Assembly: GCF_004114975.1 (NCBI RefSeq)
Contig: NZ_CP030051.1
Span: 2,170,001-2,234,000 of the forward strand
DNA length: 64,000 nucleotides
From: Bradyrhizobium guangdongense
GTDB lineage: Bacteria > Pseudomonadota > Alphaproteobacteria > Rhizobiales > Xanthobacteraceae
Direction: 5' to 3'
Part shown: piece after piece, positions 1 to 9,711 of the stretch
How positions within the stretch are numbered: position 1 is the stretch's first letter
Layout: the number at the start of each line of letters is the position of its first letter
The notes under the pieces: model-generated
What the model was told of the DNA's origin: nothing
What the model saw: the letters and a program-made list of their open reading frames with translations, nothing else
The model's database searches: none
Translations under genes and position numbers: made by a program

Positions 1-2
1 AA

Positions 3-722
3 GACCTTGGCCTTCAGCCGGACGGCGACGCCACGCCGGCCGTGGGTGCCGCAAAGCCGGTCTCGAACATCGTCGATCCGGCCTGGGCCAGCACCGATTG
101 GACGCTCGCACGGGCGGTTGCGACGGCCCGGTTCTGGTGGATCGCGTTCGGCTATTTCTGCGGCCTGTACATTTGGTACTCAGTGCAGGTGCATCAGACC
201 AAGTTCCTGCTCGACATCGGCTTCAGCCCGAGCATTGCGGTCTGGGCGCTCGGCGCTGTCAGCCTGCTCGGCATTCCCGGCCAGATCCTGCTCGGCCACG
301 TCTCCGACCGGATCGGACGGGAATGGGTCTGGGCGATCAGCTGCGCCGGCTTTGCGATCTGCTTTTCGGCGCTGATCGCGCTGAAATATCAGCCCTCGCT
401 GTGGCTGGTCTGGCTGATGGTGTTCACGCAAGGGGCGCTCGGCTACGGCCTCACCTCGATCATGGGGGCGGTGGTGTTCGAGATTTTCCAGGGCCGACAT
501 CAGGGCAGCATCTTCGGCACGATCATGCTCGCGGCACTCGCGGGCGGTGCCGCCGGTCCCTGGTTGACGGGCCTGCTCTACGATCGCGCCGGCGATTACA
601 CGCTGGCCTTTGCCATCGGCATTCTCGTGAGCCTGCTCTCGGCGCTGTCGGTCTGGCGTGCCTCGCCTGGCAAGGTGCGGGCGGTGGCGGGCCGGCTGCA
701 CAGGCTTCGCACGACAAACTAG
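3..722 (+). CDS. MFS transporter, C-terminal part (5' end outside window)
   Basis: The reading frame is open from the first bases and ends at TAG 720-722, so the gene is cut by the window edge; about 239 residues are visible. They contain repeated hydrophobic helices and the loop GHVSDRIGRE, the conserved MFS motif between helices 2 and 3 of a half, followed by a helix rich in Gly, Ala and Leu near GGAAGPWLTGLLYD. This layout fits the second six-helix half of a major facilitator protein in the inner membrane. The substrate cannot be told. It ends with a short basic cytoplasmic tail. The next gene starts 157 bases later on the same strand and need not be linked to it. Confidence 0.8.
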   Translation, partial: DLGLQPDGDATPAVGAAKPVSNIVDPAWASTDWTLARAVATARFWWIAFGYFCGLYIWYSVQVHQTKFLLDIGFSPSIAVWALGAVSLLGIPGQILLGHVSDRIGREWVWAISCAGFAICFSALIALKYQPSLWLVWLMVFTQGALGYGLTSIMGAVVFEIFQGRHQGSIFGTIMLAALAGGAAGPWLTGLLYDRAGDYTLAFAIGILVSLLSALSVWRASPGKVRAVAGRLHRLRTTN

Positions 723-879
723 GTTCCTTCTGCAACGGATTACCGTCGCGCCTTTCAAAGACTGTTAAGCATGTCGCGGCTTGCCGGAACCGAGGCCAGC
801 GACAAAAACGTCTTGGACACTATCGCAGCGTTAGCTTCGGGCTCATTGCCATATCTTCCCGATCCTGCCGGGTCCAACG

Positions 880-3462
880 ATGTCTGCTGACGCCCCCGTG
901 ACCGAAATGCCTGATGTGCTGCGCGCGGCGCTCGAATGCGCCGACGACGGCATCGTCATCGTCGATGACGCGCGTCGCATCACTCATTTCAACGCCGGTG
1001 CGGAGCGGATCTGGAAGTTCGCGCGGGCCGATGTGCTCGGCCACGACGCTGCAATTCTCACGCTCAAATGCCTTCAGGCCGACCCGGTCGCGGATTTTCG
1101 TGACGAGATCAGCCTGGTTCGTTGCGACGGCAGCCGGATCAAGGTCCAGATTGCGCTGTCCTCGGTGACCACAGGCGGCGCGCTCCATCACATCGTGTTC
1201 GCGCGCGATGTCACTGCCGATGCCGAGCGCCGCGTCAGGATCGGGCTGCTCAACACCGTCTCCGACCAGACCAACCGCGCGGTCATCATCAGCGATGTCG
1301 AGCAGAACATCGTCTACGTCAATTCGGCCTTCACGACACTGTTCGGCTACAGCAGCGGCGAGGCCGAAGGGCGCCGCGCAGGCGATCTCATCGCCGGCTG
1401 CCATACCGATCGGAAGGCCATTGCCAGGGTCATCGAACGCCTGATGCGTGGTGGCCGTCGCGGCGAGGCCGAGGTGCTGGTCTACGACAAATCCGGCCAA
1501 GAGATTTGGGTTTGCGCCCGGATCGATGCCTTCCGCGACAAGAAGGGGCGGGTCAAGCATTTCTTTGCGCTGCTCGAGGACATCACCGAGACCAAGCAGC
1601 TGCGCTCGCTCCAGCAACTGATCATGAGCGCGCTCGCCGACGAGGTCCCGATCGCCGAGATCGCCGACAGGCTGTGCCGCCGCGTCGAGGAAATCGCGCC
1701 CGACGTGGTCTGCTCGCTGCTGCACATCGATGCCGCCGGCCTGGTCCATCCGCTCGGCGGTCCAAGCCTGCCAGAGGACTATTCCCGCGCGCTGGATGGC
1801 CTCGCCATCGGGCCCAATGTCGGCTCCTGCGGCACAGCGGCCTTCTATGGCGAGCCGGTGCTTGCGACCGATCTCGATACCGATCCACGCTGGCAGCCCT
1901 ACAAGACGATGCCGCTGGCGATAGGCTTGCGTGCCTGCTGGTCGACACCGGTCAAGGCCAAGGACGGCCGGGTCATCGCGACGTTTGCTTTCTATTATCG
2001 GGAGCCGCGCGCGCCGAGCAACTGGCACCGGCGCATCGTCGAGGCCTGCGTCGACCTCGGCGCTTTCGCGATCGAACGCAAGGAGGCGCGCGCCGAGATC
2101 GCGCGGCTCGCCTATCACGATATCCTCACCGGCTTGCCGAACCGCGCGCAATTGCGGCACCTGATCACGACCGCGATCGACGCCTGTCCGACCGGCGGCC
2201 ATGTCGCGCTGGCTTTTCTCGACGTCGACCATTTCAAGGACGTCAACGACACGCTCGGCCACGCCGCCGGCGACGAACTGCTGGTTCAGCTGGCGCAGCG
2301 CCTGCGCGAGCAGATCGGGCCTGAGGACATGTTGGGCCGGCTAGGCGGCGACGAGTTCGTGGTCCTGCTGCCGCACCGGAATGCACAGGACGCCGAGCGC
2401 GTCGCAGCCGGCATCACCGAGGCGCTGGCCGCTCCCTTGCGGCTCGGATCGAAGCTGATGCCGATGTCGGCCAGCATCGGCATCAGCCTCTATCCCGACC
2501 ACGCCACCGACATCGACACGCTGATGCAGCAGGCCGACGCCGCCATGTACATGGCCAAACAGGCGGGCCGGTCGACCCATCGCATGTTCAGCGCCGAGAT
2601 GAACGGCCTTGCCGAGCAGCGACTGGCGATGATCGCAGCGCTCCGCCGCGCCATTGCCGACAATGCGCTGAGCCTGTTCTATCAGCCGCAGGTCCGCAGC
2701 TGCGATCGCGCCATCCACGGCGTCGAGGCGCTGGCGCGCTGGCACGATGCCGCGCTCGGCGACGTCTCGCCGGCCAAGTTCATTCCGCTCGCCGAAGAGT
2801 GCGGCCTGATCGAGCAGATCGGCCTGTGGTCGGTGCGCGAGGCCTGCCGGCAGATGGCGATTTGGCGCCGCGCCGGGCTCAACATTCCGAGCGTGTCCGT
2901 GAACCTGTCGCCGCTCAATTTCCGCAACGTCGCGCTGGCCGCGCGGCTCAAGGACATTCTCGCCGAACATGCGCTGCCGCCCGATGCCCTGATGCTGGAG
3001 ATCACCGAAGGCACGTTCATGCAGGACGGTGCCGCCGCGCTGGAGACGATGCATGCGATCCGCGAGCTCGGCGTCGGGCTTTCGGTCGATGATTTCGGCA
3101 CCGGTTATTCCAGCCTCAGCCGGCTCGCGCATCTGCCGATCCGCGAGCTGAAGATCGACCGCAGTTTCATGCGCGACATCGACAAGGATGCAGCCGCGCT
3201 CGCGATCGCCACCGCCGTGGTGCGCGTCGGCCAGGGCCTCAGGCTGACCGTCGTCGCCGAAGGCGTCGAGACTGAAGGCCAGCGCAAGATGCTGACCGAG
3301 CTCGGCTGCGACGTCGTGCAGGGCTTCCTCTACGCCCCCGCGCTCGCCCCGGTCGCCTTCGAGCGCTGGCTGATCGAACATTGCGCCGAGCAGGCTAGGG
3401 CGATGCTGGGGCGGCTCGATGTTAACCCGGCGGGACGAGACGCGGTGAAGCGGTCGGCTTAG
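880..3462 (+). CDS. PAS-GAF-GGDEF-EAL cyclic-di-GMP signalling protein
   Basis: This 860-residue soluble protein probably makes and/or degrades cyclic-di-GMP. Two PAS modules occupy about residues 10-250, the second recognisable by FFALLEDITETKQL at its end, followed by a GAF domain at about 255-400 and then a GGDEF domain with an intact GGDEF at 489-493. The EAL domain keeps EAL at 616-618 and the DDFGTGYSSL and KIDRSF motifs, so both catalytic halves look intact. The RxxD inhibitory site expected just before GGDEF is replaced by GPED, so product inhibition at that site is unlikely. No membrane segment is seen, so the PAS/GAF part would sense a cytoplasmic signal. ATG 880 is the natural start. 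The net activity cannot be predicted from sequence. Confidence 0.9.
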   Translation: MSADAPVTEMPDVLRAALECADDGIVIVDDARRITHFNAGAERIWKFARADVLGHDAAILTLKCLQADPVADFRDEISLVRCDGSRIKVQIALSSVTTGGALHHIVFARDVTADAERRVRIGLLNTVSDQTNRAVIISDVEQNIVYVNSAFTTLFGYSSGEAEGRRAGDLIAGCHTDRKAIARVIERLMRGGRRGEAEVLVYDKSGQEIWVCARIDAFRDKKGRVKHFFALLEDITETKQLRSLQQLIMSALADEVPIAEIADRLCRRVEEIAPDVVCSLLHIDAAGLVHPLGGPSLPEDYSRALDGLAIGPNVGSCGTAAFYGEPVLATDLDTDPRWQPYKTMPLAIGLRACWSTPVKAKDGRVIATFAFYYREPRAPSNWHRRIVEACVDLGAFAIERKEARAEIARLAYHDILTGLPNRAQLRHLITTAIDACPTGGHVALAFLDVDHFKDVNDTLGHAAGDELLVQLAQRLREQIGPEDMLGRLGGDEFVVLLPHRNAQDAERVAAGITEALAAPLRLGSKLMPMSASIGISLYPDHATDIDTLMQQADAAMYMAKQAGRSTHRMFSAEMNGLAEQRLAMIAALRRAIADNALSLFYQPQVRSCDRAIHGVEALARWHDAALGDVSPAKFIPLAEECGLIEQIGLWSVREACRQMAIWRRAGLNIPSVSVNLSPLNFRNVALAARLKDILAEHALPPDALMLEITEGTFMQDGAAALETMHAIRELGVGLSVDDFGTGYSSLSRLAHLPIRELKIDRSFMRDIDKDAAALAIATAVVRVGQGLRLTVVAEGVETEGQRKMLTELGCDVVQGFLYAPALAPVAFERWLIEHCAEQARAMLGRLDVNPAGRDAVKRSA

Positions 3463-3473
3463 CCGTCGCTCAC

Positions 3474-6400
3474 TCACCAGCTGTACTTGAGAACTCCTTT
3501 GCCGGCGTAGCTCGTCAGGTTGCCGGAAAATTCGCCTTCGAACGTCGCACCGAGCGAGACTCCGTTGAGCCATGTCGTCTCGGCAGACGCGCTGACCAGA
3601 GCGGAATCGGGATCTGGTCGGGCGCCGTTCACGACAAAGCTCGTGCCCGGCAGCGACTGGAACGCCGCCCGAACCGCTCGGTCGGGGTTGTAGTCATGCG
3701 CCCACGCCAGCCGGCCGCGGAGCGTCAGTACGCTATCCCTGATCGCGAATGACTTATCGCTGCGGAAGCCGAATTCGGTGCGGGTATCGGTTGTGGTCTG
3801 TGCCCCATAATTCAGCGCGAACAAACCGCCGCCGACAAGACTCTGCTCGGCATAGGCCGGCAGATCGAAGTTGATCGCCTGCACGGCCGCATAAGGCGTC
3901 AAGCCCGCAAACGGCGTCGTAAACCGATAGCCACCTTCGAACCGGCCCGAGAAACTGTCGGCGCGAAAGCGGCCTTCGAGCCTGTCGATGCCGGCGAGCG
4001 CCACGCTGCGCGTGGTGGTGACGTCGTGCCAGCCGTAGGCGAATGCGGCGGAGACATAGGCGCTGCCGTACTGATGTCGGCCATAGGCGCCGGCCTGGAA
4101 GAGATCGGCCGAGCCGGAGCCGAAGCCGTTAGCCACGGCATAGGTCGTGCCACCGCCGCCGAGTGCAAAACCAACGACCGTATCCGGCGAGAGCCTGTAG
4201 TCGGCTCCTGCGGCGACGCCCCAAACCTGCGCTCTGGTGTCCTGCGATCCCACCACCGCGTTGCCGGCGATAGTTTGGGCGCCACCATAGCCTGCTGCCC
4301 ACGAGCTCCACGGATTGAATGCATGCGATGCGTATTGCGGCGCCTTGGCGACCATTGCGTAGGTCTGGTCTGCGCTTCTGCCGGCCGGTCGTCCGGCATA
4401 GGACAGTGCTGCCTCGCCAGTCGCGAAAGGTGCTTCCTCCGGCGCAAAGCCGCCGGCGCGCCCGGCGGTCGTCTGGTCGAGCAACAGGTTGAGGAACAGG
4501 TCGTCAGCCTTCAGCGATGACTGAATGACGCCGGTGCCGAGCTCGCCGGAGGCCACCGACAGACCCGCCGGTGTCAATGCACCGAATGTCAACGGAATGC
4601 CGGAGGTCGTATTGAAGTAGTCGGTCAACGTGCTCGCGACCTGCTGCTGGTTGCTGTTGAGGCCACTGCCAAAATTCAGGTTAGCGAAGTTCAGCGTCAG
4701 ATTGAGATAGGCGTTGTTGGTGTCATAGCTCAGCGAGCCGAAGAAGCTCGCCGGCAGGTTCGTGTTCACTGCGCCGCTAAAGGTGCCGTTGACGCCTCCG
4801 GCGGCGTTGAGGATCGTGTAGCGCCTGGCGACGTAGCTTCCCGGCGCATAGCTCGCGGCGACCGTCGCGCCTCCCAGGGTCGCCGTCCCCGTCACGTTGA
4901 CCCGGTCGGCATTGGCCGGCGAAACCTCGACCGAATAGGTCGAGGCCGATGTGAAGGTGAGATTGCCGGCAACTGTCAAAAGGCCGATGGAATTGCCCGG
5001 CGAGAGCGTGCCGCCGTTGATCAGCGTGTTGCCGACCGTGCCGCTGCCGCCGAGCGTGCCCAGTGCTCCGACGATCACCGTGCCGCCAAGCGCGGCGCTC
5101 GGAGTGCTGGCATCGCCGACCTTCAGCGTCCCGTCCGCGACCGTCGTGGTGCCGGCGAAGCCGCTGCTCACGCCGTTCAGCACCAGCGTGCCGGTGCCTT
5201 GCTTGGTGAAAGAGCCGCTGCCGATCAACGTGCCGTCGAACGACCCGTTGCCGCCCATCGTGACCGTCAAGGCGTTTGCGCCGAGCACGATGTGCGAACC
5301 GGCCACGCCGGAGAGATCGGCAATCGATTGCGCGCCGGCAGCGGACAGGTCAAACGTTGCGCCGCTGCCAGCCAGTGCGAGGCGCGTGGCCGAGGACAGG
5401 CCGCCCATGCCAGCCAATGCCAGCGTGCCGGCGTTGATCGTCGTCGCTCCCGTATAGGTGCTGGTGCCGGTCAGCCGCTCTGTCCCCCCATTCAGCGTCA
5501 ACCCGCCGCTTCCCGCGACGGTCCCGCTGAACGTTCCTGCGGCGTTCGTCAGCGTCAGTGTGCCGGCACCGAGCGCGACCGTGCCGCTGCCGGCAAGGCT
5601 CGCCACCGATGCGCCGCTCGCCGTCGCCGAGATATCGAGCGTCCCGTTGGTCGTGACTCCGCTCGAGGCGGCGATACTGCCGCCGGCGCCGAGCGCGAGT
5701 GTCGCGCCGTTGCCGACGATGGTCGCGCCCGAATACGTATTGACGCCGGTCAGCGTCTGTGTACCGCCGGCGATCATCACGCCGCCCGCGCCGCCGATCA
5801 CGCCGCCGAACGATCCGATGGCGTTGCTCAGGGTCAGCGTTCGGCTGCCGAGCGCCACGACCCCGCTGCCTGTGAGTGCGCGGATCGAGGCGCCAGCGCT
5901 GGTGCCGGAAATATCGAACACGCCGTTGTCGACGAGGCCGGCCGATGCGGCGATGCTGCCGTTGCCGGACAATGCAAGCGTGCCGCTGCTGATCGTCGTC
6001 GCGCCCGTATAGGTGTTCACGCCCGACAAGGTCAGGGTATGGTTCCCGATGAACGTCACCGCACCCGCGCCGGAGATGGCGCCCGAGGCGACAAGGCTCG
6101 TAGTAGAGGTCTCGAGGGTCAGGGCGGAGGCGCTGTCGGCGAGAGAGATCGCGTTGCCGAGCGTGAGTCCGGCATTTTGCCCGGCGATGGTCGCCGACGC
6201 GCCGGCATCGATCGCAATACTGCCGATGATCGTCGATCCCGTTAGCAGATCGAGCCTGTTACCAGTGCCGCCGAACTCGATCGCAGCGGCGCGCGTTCCG
6301 CCGGCAAGGCCGCCACTGATCGTGCCGGCATTTACGATCAAATCCCGGCCGCGCGTGATGATGCCCACGCCGGCAGCGCCGCCGTTGCTGCCGCCGCCGG

Positions 6401-7391
6401 TGATCGTCCCGGCATTGGTGAGCACATTGAATCCGCCGACAAGGTTCACGCCGGCGCCGCCCGCACCGCTCGCGCCCCCGGCGAAAAAGCCGGCTCCGCC
6501 CGCTCCACCGTCGCCCCCAGTGATGGAGCCAACGTTGGTGATCATCGCGGAACTTCCCAAAGAGAGCAGGCCGTCGCCGCCGCCACCACCACCGCCGCCG
6601 AACCCGCTGCTGCCCCCTGTTCCGCCCGCGCCACCGATGAGCGAACCCCAGTTCTCGATTTGCACGGCTCCCAGGGTGGCCGTCAGCCCGCTTCCGCCGC
6701 CGCCGCCACCACCACCATTGCCCGTACCGGCGTTCAAGTTGTCGCTGCCTGCGCCGCCCCCTCCGCCGGAAATCGTGGCGCCGTTACTGATCGTTATGGA
6801 CGTCCCGCTGTAATAGATACCACTGCCGCCACCCGCGCCTCCCGCGCCGAAGTTGGTGCCCTGGGGACCCGCTGAACCGGTTGCTCCCGCAACGCCGGCA
6901 TTGAAAACGATTGAACCCGCACTCAGGGCTACGCCTGGTGCGGCGCCTGTCACGCCGCCCGCATCGCCGGGCGCACCATCTCCGCCGCTGCCGTTCGTGC
7001 CTGGGCTGCCCGGATCCTGGATAGTTGTGCCACCGGCGCCAAGGTGACTCGCGCCGCCGCCTTGGCCGTTACCGGCGCCACCATTGCCGCCGCGTCCCGG
7101 GGCGCCGCTTCCACCGGCGGCGCTGCAGGTTGTCGTATCAATAGCCGTGCATGCAGCCCATGCTGATGAGGGCACGCAGGCGAGTGCGAATGTGAGTACG
7201 ACCTGTCCGGCAGCGCAATGAAGTCGGCGGAACAACGCGGATCGATGAGAGGCTGTTTCGGCGGAACCAATGCCGTCGTGGACGGCCGGCCAGACATCGG
7301 AATCTATCGGCAGACTGCCGATCGCGACCCCTCGCATTCCCAACTTCATGGCATTCCCAGCAATGGCACGCTGCAAGGCGTGCTGCACCAT
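3474..7391 (-). CDS. autotransporter (type V secretion) with Gly-rich passenger
   Basis: This is a protein of up to 1305 residues. A hydrophobic stretch ending SSAWA just before ACTAID looks like a signal peptide. The next ~300 residues are extremely Gly/Ala/Ser-rich, with runs such as GGGGGGG and repeated ITGGGG-type units. Three passenger repeats of the autotransporter type follow, each with a core like LTGVNTYSGATIV. The last ~280 residues carry alternating aromatic strands typical of an autotransporter beta-barrel and end in YSW. The passenger is expected to be a beta-helix exposed on the cell surface. The start is uncertain: ATG 7391 gives an unusually long leader, ATG 7346 or 7334 are possible, and a TTG just before FRRLHC would give a normal-length signal peptide. 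No protease or adhesin active site was recognised. Confidence 0.85.
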   Translation of the reverse strand: MVQHALQRAIAGNAMKLGMRGVAIGSLPIDSDVWPAVHDGIGSAETASHRSALFRRLHCAAGQVVLTFALACVPSSAWAACTAIDTTTCSAAGGSGAPGRGGNGGAGNGQGGGASHLGAGGTTIQDPGSPGTNGSGGDGAPGDAGGVTGAAPGVALSAGSIVFNAGVAGATGSAGPQGTNFGAGGAGGGSGIYYSGTSITISNGATISGGGGGAGSDNLNAGTGNGGGGGGGGSGLTATLGAVQIENWGSLIGGAGGTGGSSGFGGGGGGGGDGLLSLGSSAMITNVGSITGGDGGAGGAGFFAGGASGAGGAGVNLVGGFNVLTNAGTITGGGSNGGAAGVGIITRGRDLIVNAGTISGGLAGGTRAAAIEFGGTGNRLDLLTGSTIIGSIAIDAGASATIAGQNAGLTLGNAISLADSASALTLETSTTSLVASGAISGAGAVTFIGNHTLTLSGVNTYTGATTISSGTLALSGNGSIAASAGLVDNGVFDISGTSAGASIRALTGSGVVALGSRTLTLSNAIGSFGGVIGGAGGVMIAGGTQTLTGVNTYSGATIVGNGATLALGAGGSIAASSGVTTNGTLDISATASGASVASLAGSGTVALGAGTLTLTNAAGTFSGTVAGSGGLTLNGGTERLTGTSTYTGATTINAGTLALAGMGGLSSATRLALAGSGATFDLSAAGAQSIADLSGVAGSHIVLGANALTVTMGGNGSFDGTLIGSGSFTKQGTGTLVLNGVSSGFAGTTTVADGTLKVGDASTPSAALGGTVIVGALGTLGGSGTVGNTLINGGTLSPGNSIGLLTVAGNLTFTSASTYSVEVSPANADRVNVTGTATLGGATVAASYAPGSYVARRYTILNAAGGVNGTFSGAVNTNLPASFFGSLSYDTNNAYLNLTLNFANLNFGSGLNSNQQQVASTLTDYFNTTSGIPLTFGALTPAGLSVASGELGTGVIQSSLKADDLFLNLLLDQTTAGRAGGFAPEEAPFATGEAALSYAGRPAGRSADQTYAMVAKAPQYASHAFNPWSSWAAGYGGAQTIAGNAVVGSQDTRAQVWGVAAGADYRLSPDTVVGFALGGGGTTYAVANGFGSGSADLFQAGAYGRHQYGSAYVSAAFAYGWHDVTTTRSVALAGIDRLEGRFRADSFSGRFEGGYRFTTPFAGLTPYAAVQAINFDLPAYAEQSLVGGGLFALNYGAQTTTDTRTEFGFRSDKSFAIRDSVLTLRGRLAWAHDYNPDRAVRAAFQSLPGTSFVVNGARPDPDSALVSASAETTWLNGVSLGATFEGEFSGNLTSYAGKGVLKYSW

Positions 7392-7589
7392 AGCACCGTG
7401 CAGTCGTATTTCTGCAGATTGCTATTTCATGTCAATCCGGCCGGCGTGAGCCTGCCCATTTCGCAATCTCGTGTTGCATTTGAAGCACGCGGGTGCAGCG
7501 TGCGGAGCGTTCAAAAGCGCAGCGACCGCTTGCCAAAGACAATCTGTCGCAGTTGCGCTCAAGGATGGACCTGGTCGTCAACTCGGGAG

Positions 7590-8207
7590 CTAACTCTGGT
7601 TCGGCCCCAGCCCCGTGCGCCGCCGCAAATCCGTGATCGCGCGTAGAAAACTGTCGGCCGGCGTCGTCTCGGGATCGATCAGCCGATGCAGACGAAAGCC
7701 GTCTTCCAGCGCCAGCACGACCGAGGCCATCCACGGCGGATTCAGCCTCTCGCCATTCGCCTTGTCCTTCAACGTCGCCTCGACGATGTCGGCAATCAGC
7801 TTGCGCCGGGCGCGCAGCCGCTTGGCGAGCTCGGGCCGGCGCTTCTCGGCGCGCGCGACGAACAGGATCATCTCGATGTGCAGCAGTGGGGAGCGGGTGA
7901 GGGGATCCTGCCGGCCGCGGTCCATCGACTTAAGCGCTGCGATGAAGTCGTCGAGGTTGTCGTGCTGCGCCAGGATCTCCATGTTGCGCCGGATCGATCG
8001 CTCGACGTGATCCTCCAGCATCGCGAAGATCAGCTCGTCCTTGCTCGCAAAGTTCGAGTAGAACGCGCCGCGGGTGAAGCCCGCCTCCGACGCGATCGCC
8101 TCGATGCTGGCGCCACCGATGCCGTCCTGTTCGAACACGCGTGCAGCCGCCTCGAACAGCTTATCGCGCGTGTCGTCCCTGGTCGGTCTGGTTCTCACCC
8201 TTGACAT
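7590..8207 (-). CDS. TetR-family transcriptional regulator
   Basis: The 205-residue protein has a typical TetR N-terminal DNA-binding domain, with TRDKLFEAAARVFEQDG followed by the helix-turn-helix SIEAIASEAGFTRGAFYSNF and then FASKDELIFAML. The C-terminal half is a variable ligand-binding domain. The gene is divergent from the cytochrome P450 gene. A near-ideal inverted repeat (8231-8256) lies in the spacer, 23 bases upstream of its start codon. This arrangement suggests that it represses itself and the P450 and is released by the P450 substrate or a related molecule. The ligand is unknown. Confidence 0.92.
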   Translation of the reverse strand: MSRVRTRPTRDDTRDKLFEAAARVFEQDGIGGASIEAIASEAGFTRGAFYSNFASKDELIFAMLEDHVERSIRRNMEILAQHDNLDDFIAALKSMDRGRQDPLTRSPLLHIEMILFVARAEKRRPELAKRLRARRKLIADIVEATLKDKANGERLNPPWMASVVLALEDGFRLHRLIDPETTPADSFLRAITDLRRRTGLGPNQS

Positions 8208-8230
8208 CGGCGCAGGGTAGGGCAGAATGC

Positions 8231-8256
8231 AACTCGATACAATAATGTATCGAGTT
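8231..8256. promoter_or_regulatory. inverted-repeat operator between tetR-type gene and P450
   Basis: Two perfect 11-base arms, AACTCGATACA and TGTATCGAGTT, flank a four-base spacer. The element lies between the divergent TetR and P450 starts. A TTGACA at 8201-8206 with a weak CAGAAT 16 bases later could be the P450 promoter, which would put the operator just after the transcription start. Size and symmetry fit a TetR dimer site. Confidence 0.75.
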
Positions 8257-8337
8257 GATAATTCACAGGGATGGTTACGCCGGGGCTTCGGGCTGCCTCG
8301 CGTATCGTGTCATGCGGCAACCGGTGCGAGGTCCACC

Positions 8338-9567
8338 ATGAACGAGCAAGTGCAACCCGCAGGCGATCCGCTGTTCAATCCGCTGGCACCGGACTTCATC
8401 CGCGATCCCTATCCGCATTATGAGCGGCTGCGCACGATCGATCCGATCCATGTGACGCCGTTCGGCCAGTTCGTCGCCAGCCGTCATGCCGACGTGAGCC
8501 TGGTGATGCGCGACAAGCGCTTCGGCAAGGACTTTGTCGAGCGCACGACGCGCCGCTATGGCCCCGACATCATGAACGAGCCGGTGTTCCGCAGCATGGG
8601 CCACTGGATGCTGCAGGCCGATCCGCCCGATCACACCCGCCTGCGCGGTCTGGTGGTGAAGGCCTTCACCGCCCGCCGCGTCGAGGACATGCGGCCGCGG
8701 ATTCAGGAAATCGTCGACCAGACGATCGATGCCGTGATCGATCGCGGTCAGATGGACCTGATTGAGGATTTCGCCTTTCGCCTGCCCGTCACCGTGATCT
8801 GCGAGATGCTCGGCATCCCCGAGGATCATCGCGAGGTCTTCTACAAGAGCTCGCGCGACGGCGGACGGCTGCTCGATCCCGTCCCCTTGTCTCCTGAGGA
8901 GATCGCGAAAGGCAACCAGGCCAACTTGATGGCGCAGATGTACTTCCAGCAGCTGTTCGAGCTGCGCCGTCGTAGTCCCGGCGACGACCTCATCACCCAG
9001 CTTGTGCAGGCCGAGGAAGACGGCAACAAGCTCACGAATGAGGAACTGACCGCCAACATCATTCTGCTGTTCGGCGCCGGACACGAGACCACCGTCAATC
9101 TGATCGGCAACGGCCTTTTGGCGCTCCACCGCAATCCGGATCAGCTTGCGCTTCTGAAGGCGCGGCCGGACCTGATCACCAACGCGATCGAGGAGTTTCT
9201 GCGCTACGATTCCTCGGTGCAGATGACCGGACGCGTCACGCTGGAGGAGATCGACGATCTCGGCGGCAAGAGGGTCCCCAAGGGCGAGAGCGTGCTCTGC
9301 CTGCTCGGGTCGGCCAATCGCGATCCCGCTGTTTATCCTGACCGCCCCGACAGGCTCGACATCACCAGGCCCAACGTCCGGCCGCTGTCGTTCGGAGGCG
9401 GCATCCACTTCTGCCTGGGCGCCCAATTGGCGCGTATCGAGGCCGAGATCGCCATCGCCACGCTATTGCGGCGGCTGCCCGACTTGCGCATCGACGACGT
9501 CGAAAACCCGGAATGGCGGCCGACTTTCGTGCTGCGCGGCCTGAAGCGCCTGCCGGCCAGTTGGTGA
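8338..9567 (+). CDS. cytochrome P450 monooxygenase
   Basis: A soluble bacterial class I P450 of 409 residues. The I-helix motif is AGHETT, the K-helix ExxR is in EEFLRYDS, and the heme-binding loop FGGGIHFCLGAQLAR has its cysteine ligand at residue 359. It would hydroxylate a hydrophobic substrate with electrons from a ferredoxin/reductase pair, neither of which is encoded nearby. The frame is open back to 8227, but ATG 8338 fits the family start (NPLAPDFIRDPYPHYERL follows soon) and keeps the operator outside the coding region. The divergent TetR gene is its probable repressor. The substrate is unknown; fatty acid, terpenoid or steroid are all possible. Confidence 0.93.
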   Translation: MNEQVQPAGDPLFNPLAPDFIRDPYPHYERLRTIDPIHVTPFGQFVASRHADVSLVMRDKRFGKDFVERTTRRYGPDIMNEPVFRSMGHWMLQADPPDHTRLRGLVVKAFTARRVEDMRPRIQEIVDQTIDAVIDRGQMDLIEDFAFRLPVTVICEMLGIPEDHREVFYKSSRDGGRLLDPVPLSPEEIAKGNQANLMAQMYFQQLFELRRRSPGDDLITQLVQAEEDGNKLTNEELTANIILLFGAGHETTVNLIGNGLLALHRNPDQLALLKARPDLITNAIEEFLRYDSSVQMTGRVTLEEIDDLGGKRVPKGESVLCLLGSANRDPAVYPDRPDRLDITRPNVRPLSFGGGIHFCLGAQLARIEAEIAIATLLRRLPDLRIDDVENPEWRPTFVLRGLKRLPASW

Positions 9568-9603
9568 AGCCGGACGGGTTAACCTCCGCGCGCAACAGTC
9601 GCT

Positions 9604-9631
9604 GTGACTTCGCCACACTTCCCCCTATATA
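9604..9631 (+). promoter_or_regulatory. candidate sigma-70 promoter of the AsmA-like gene
   Basis: GTGACT at 9604-9609 is followed after 16 bases by TATATA at 9626-9631. The -10 element sits in a C-run/G-run frame (CCCCCTATATAAGGGG). It lies 80 bases before the GTG start of the AsmA-like gene. Confidence 0.4.
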
Positions 9632-9711
9632 AGGGGCAGTTCCGGCGCGCCTGAAGCTTGGTTTGTCAGCTTGGGTTTGACCCGGGTGCCGGCTTGGCCG
9701 AGGGGAGACCC

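Noticed and set aside
6550..6850. Repeated GGN-type runs suggesting a CRISPR or tandem repeat array
   Set aside because: They are codons for the glycine-rich passenger of the autotransporter; spacing is irregular and there are no spacers.
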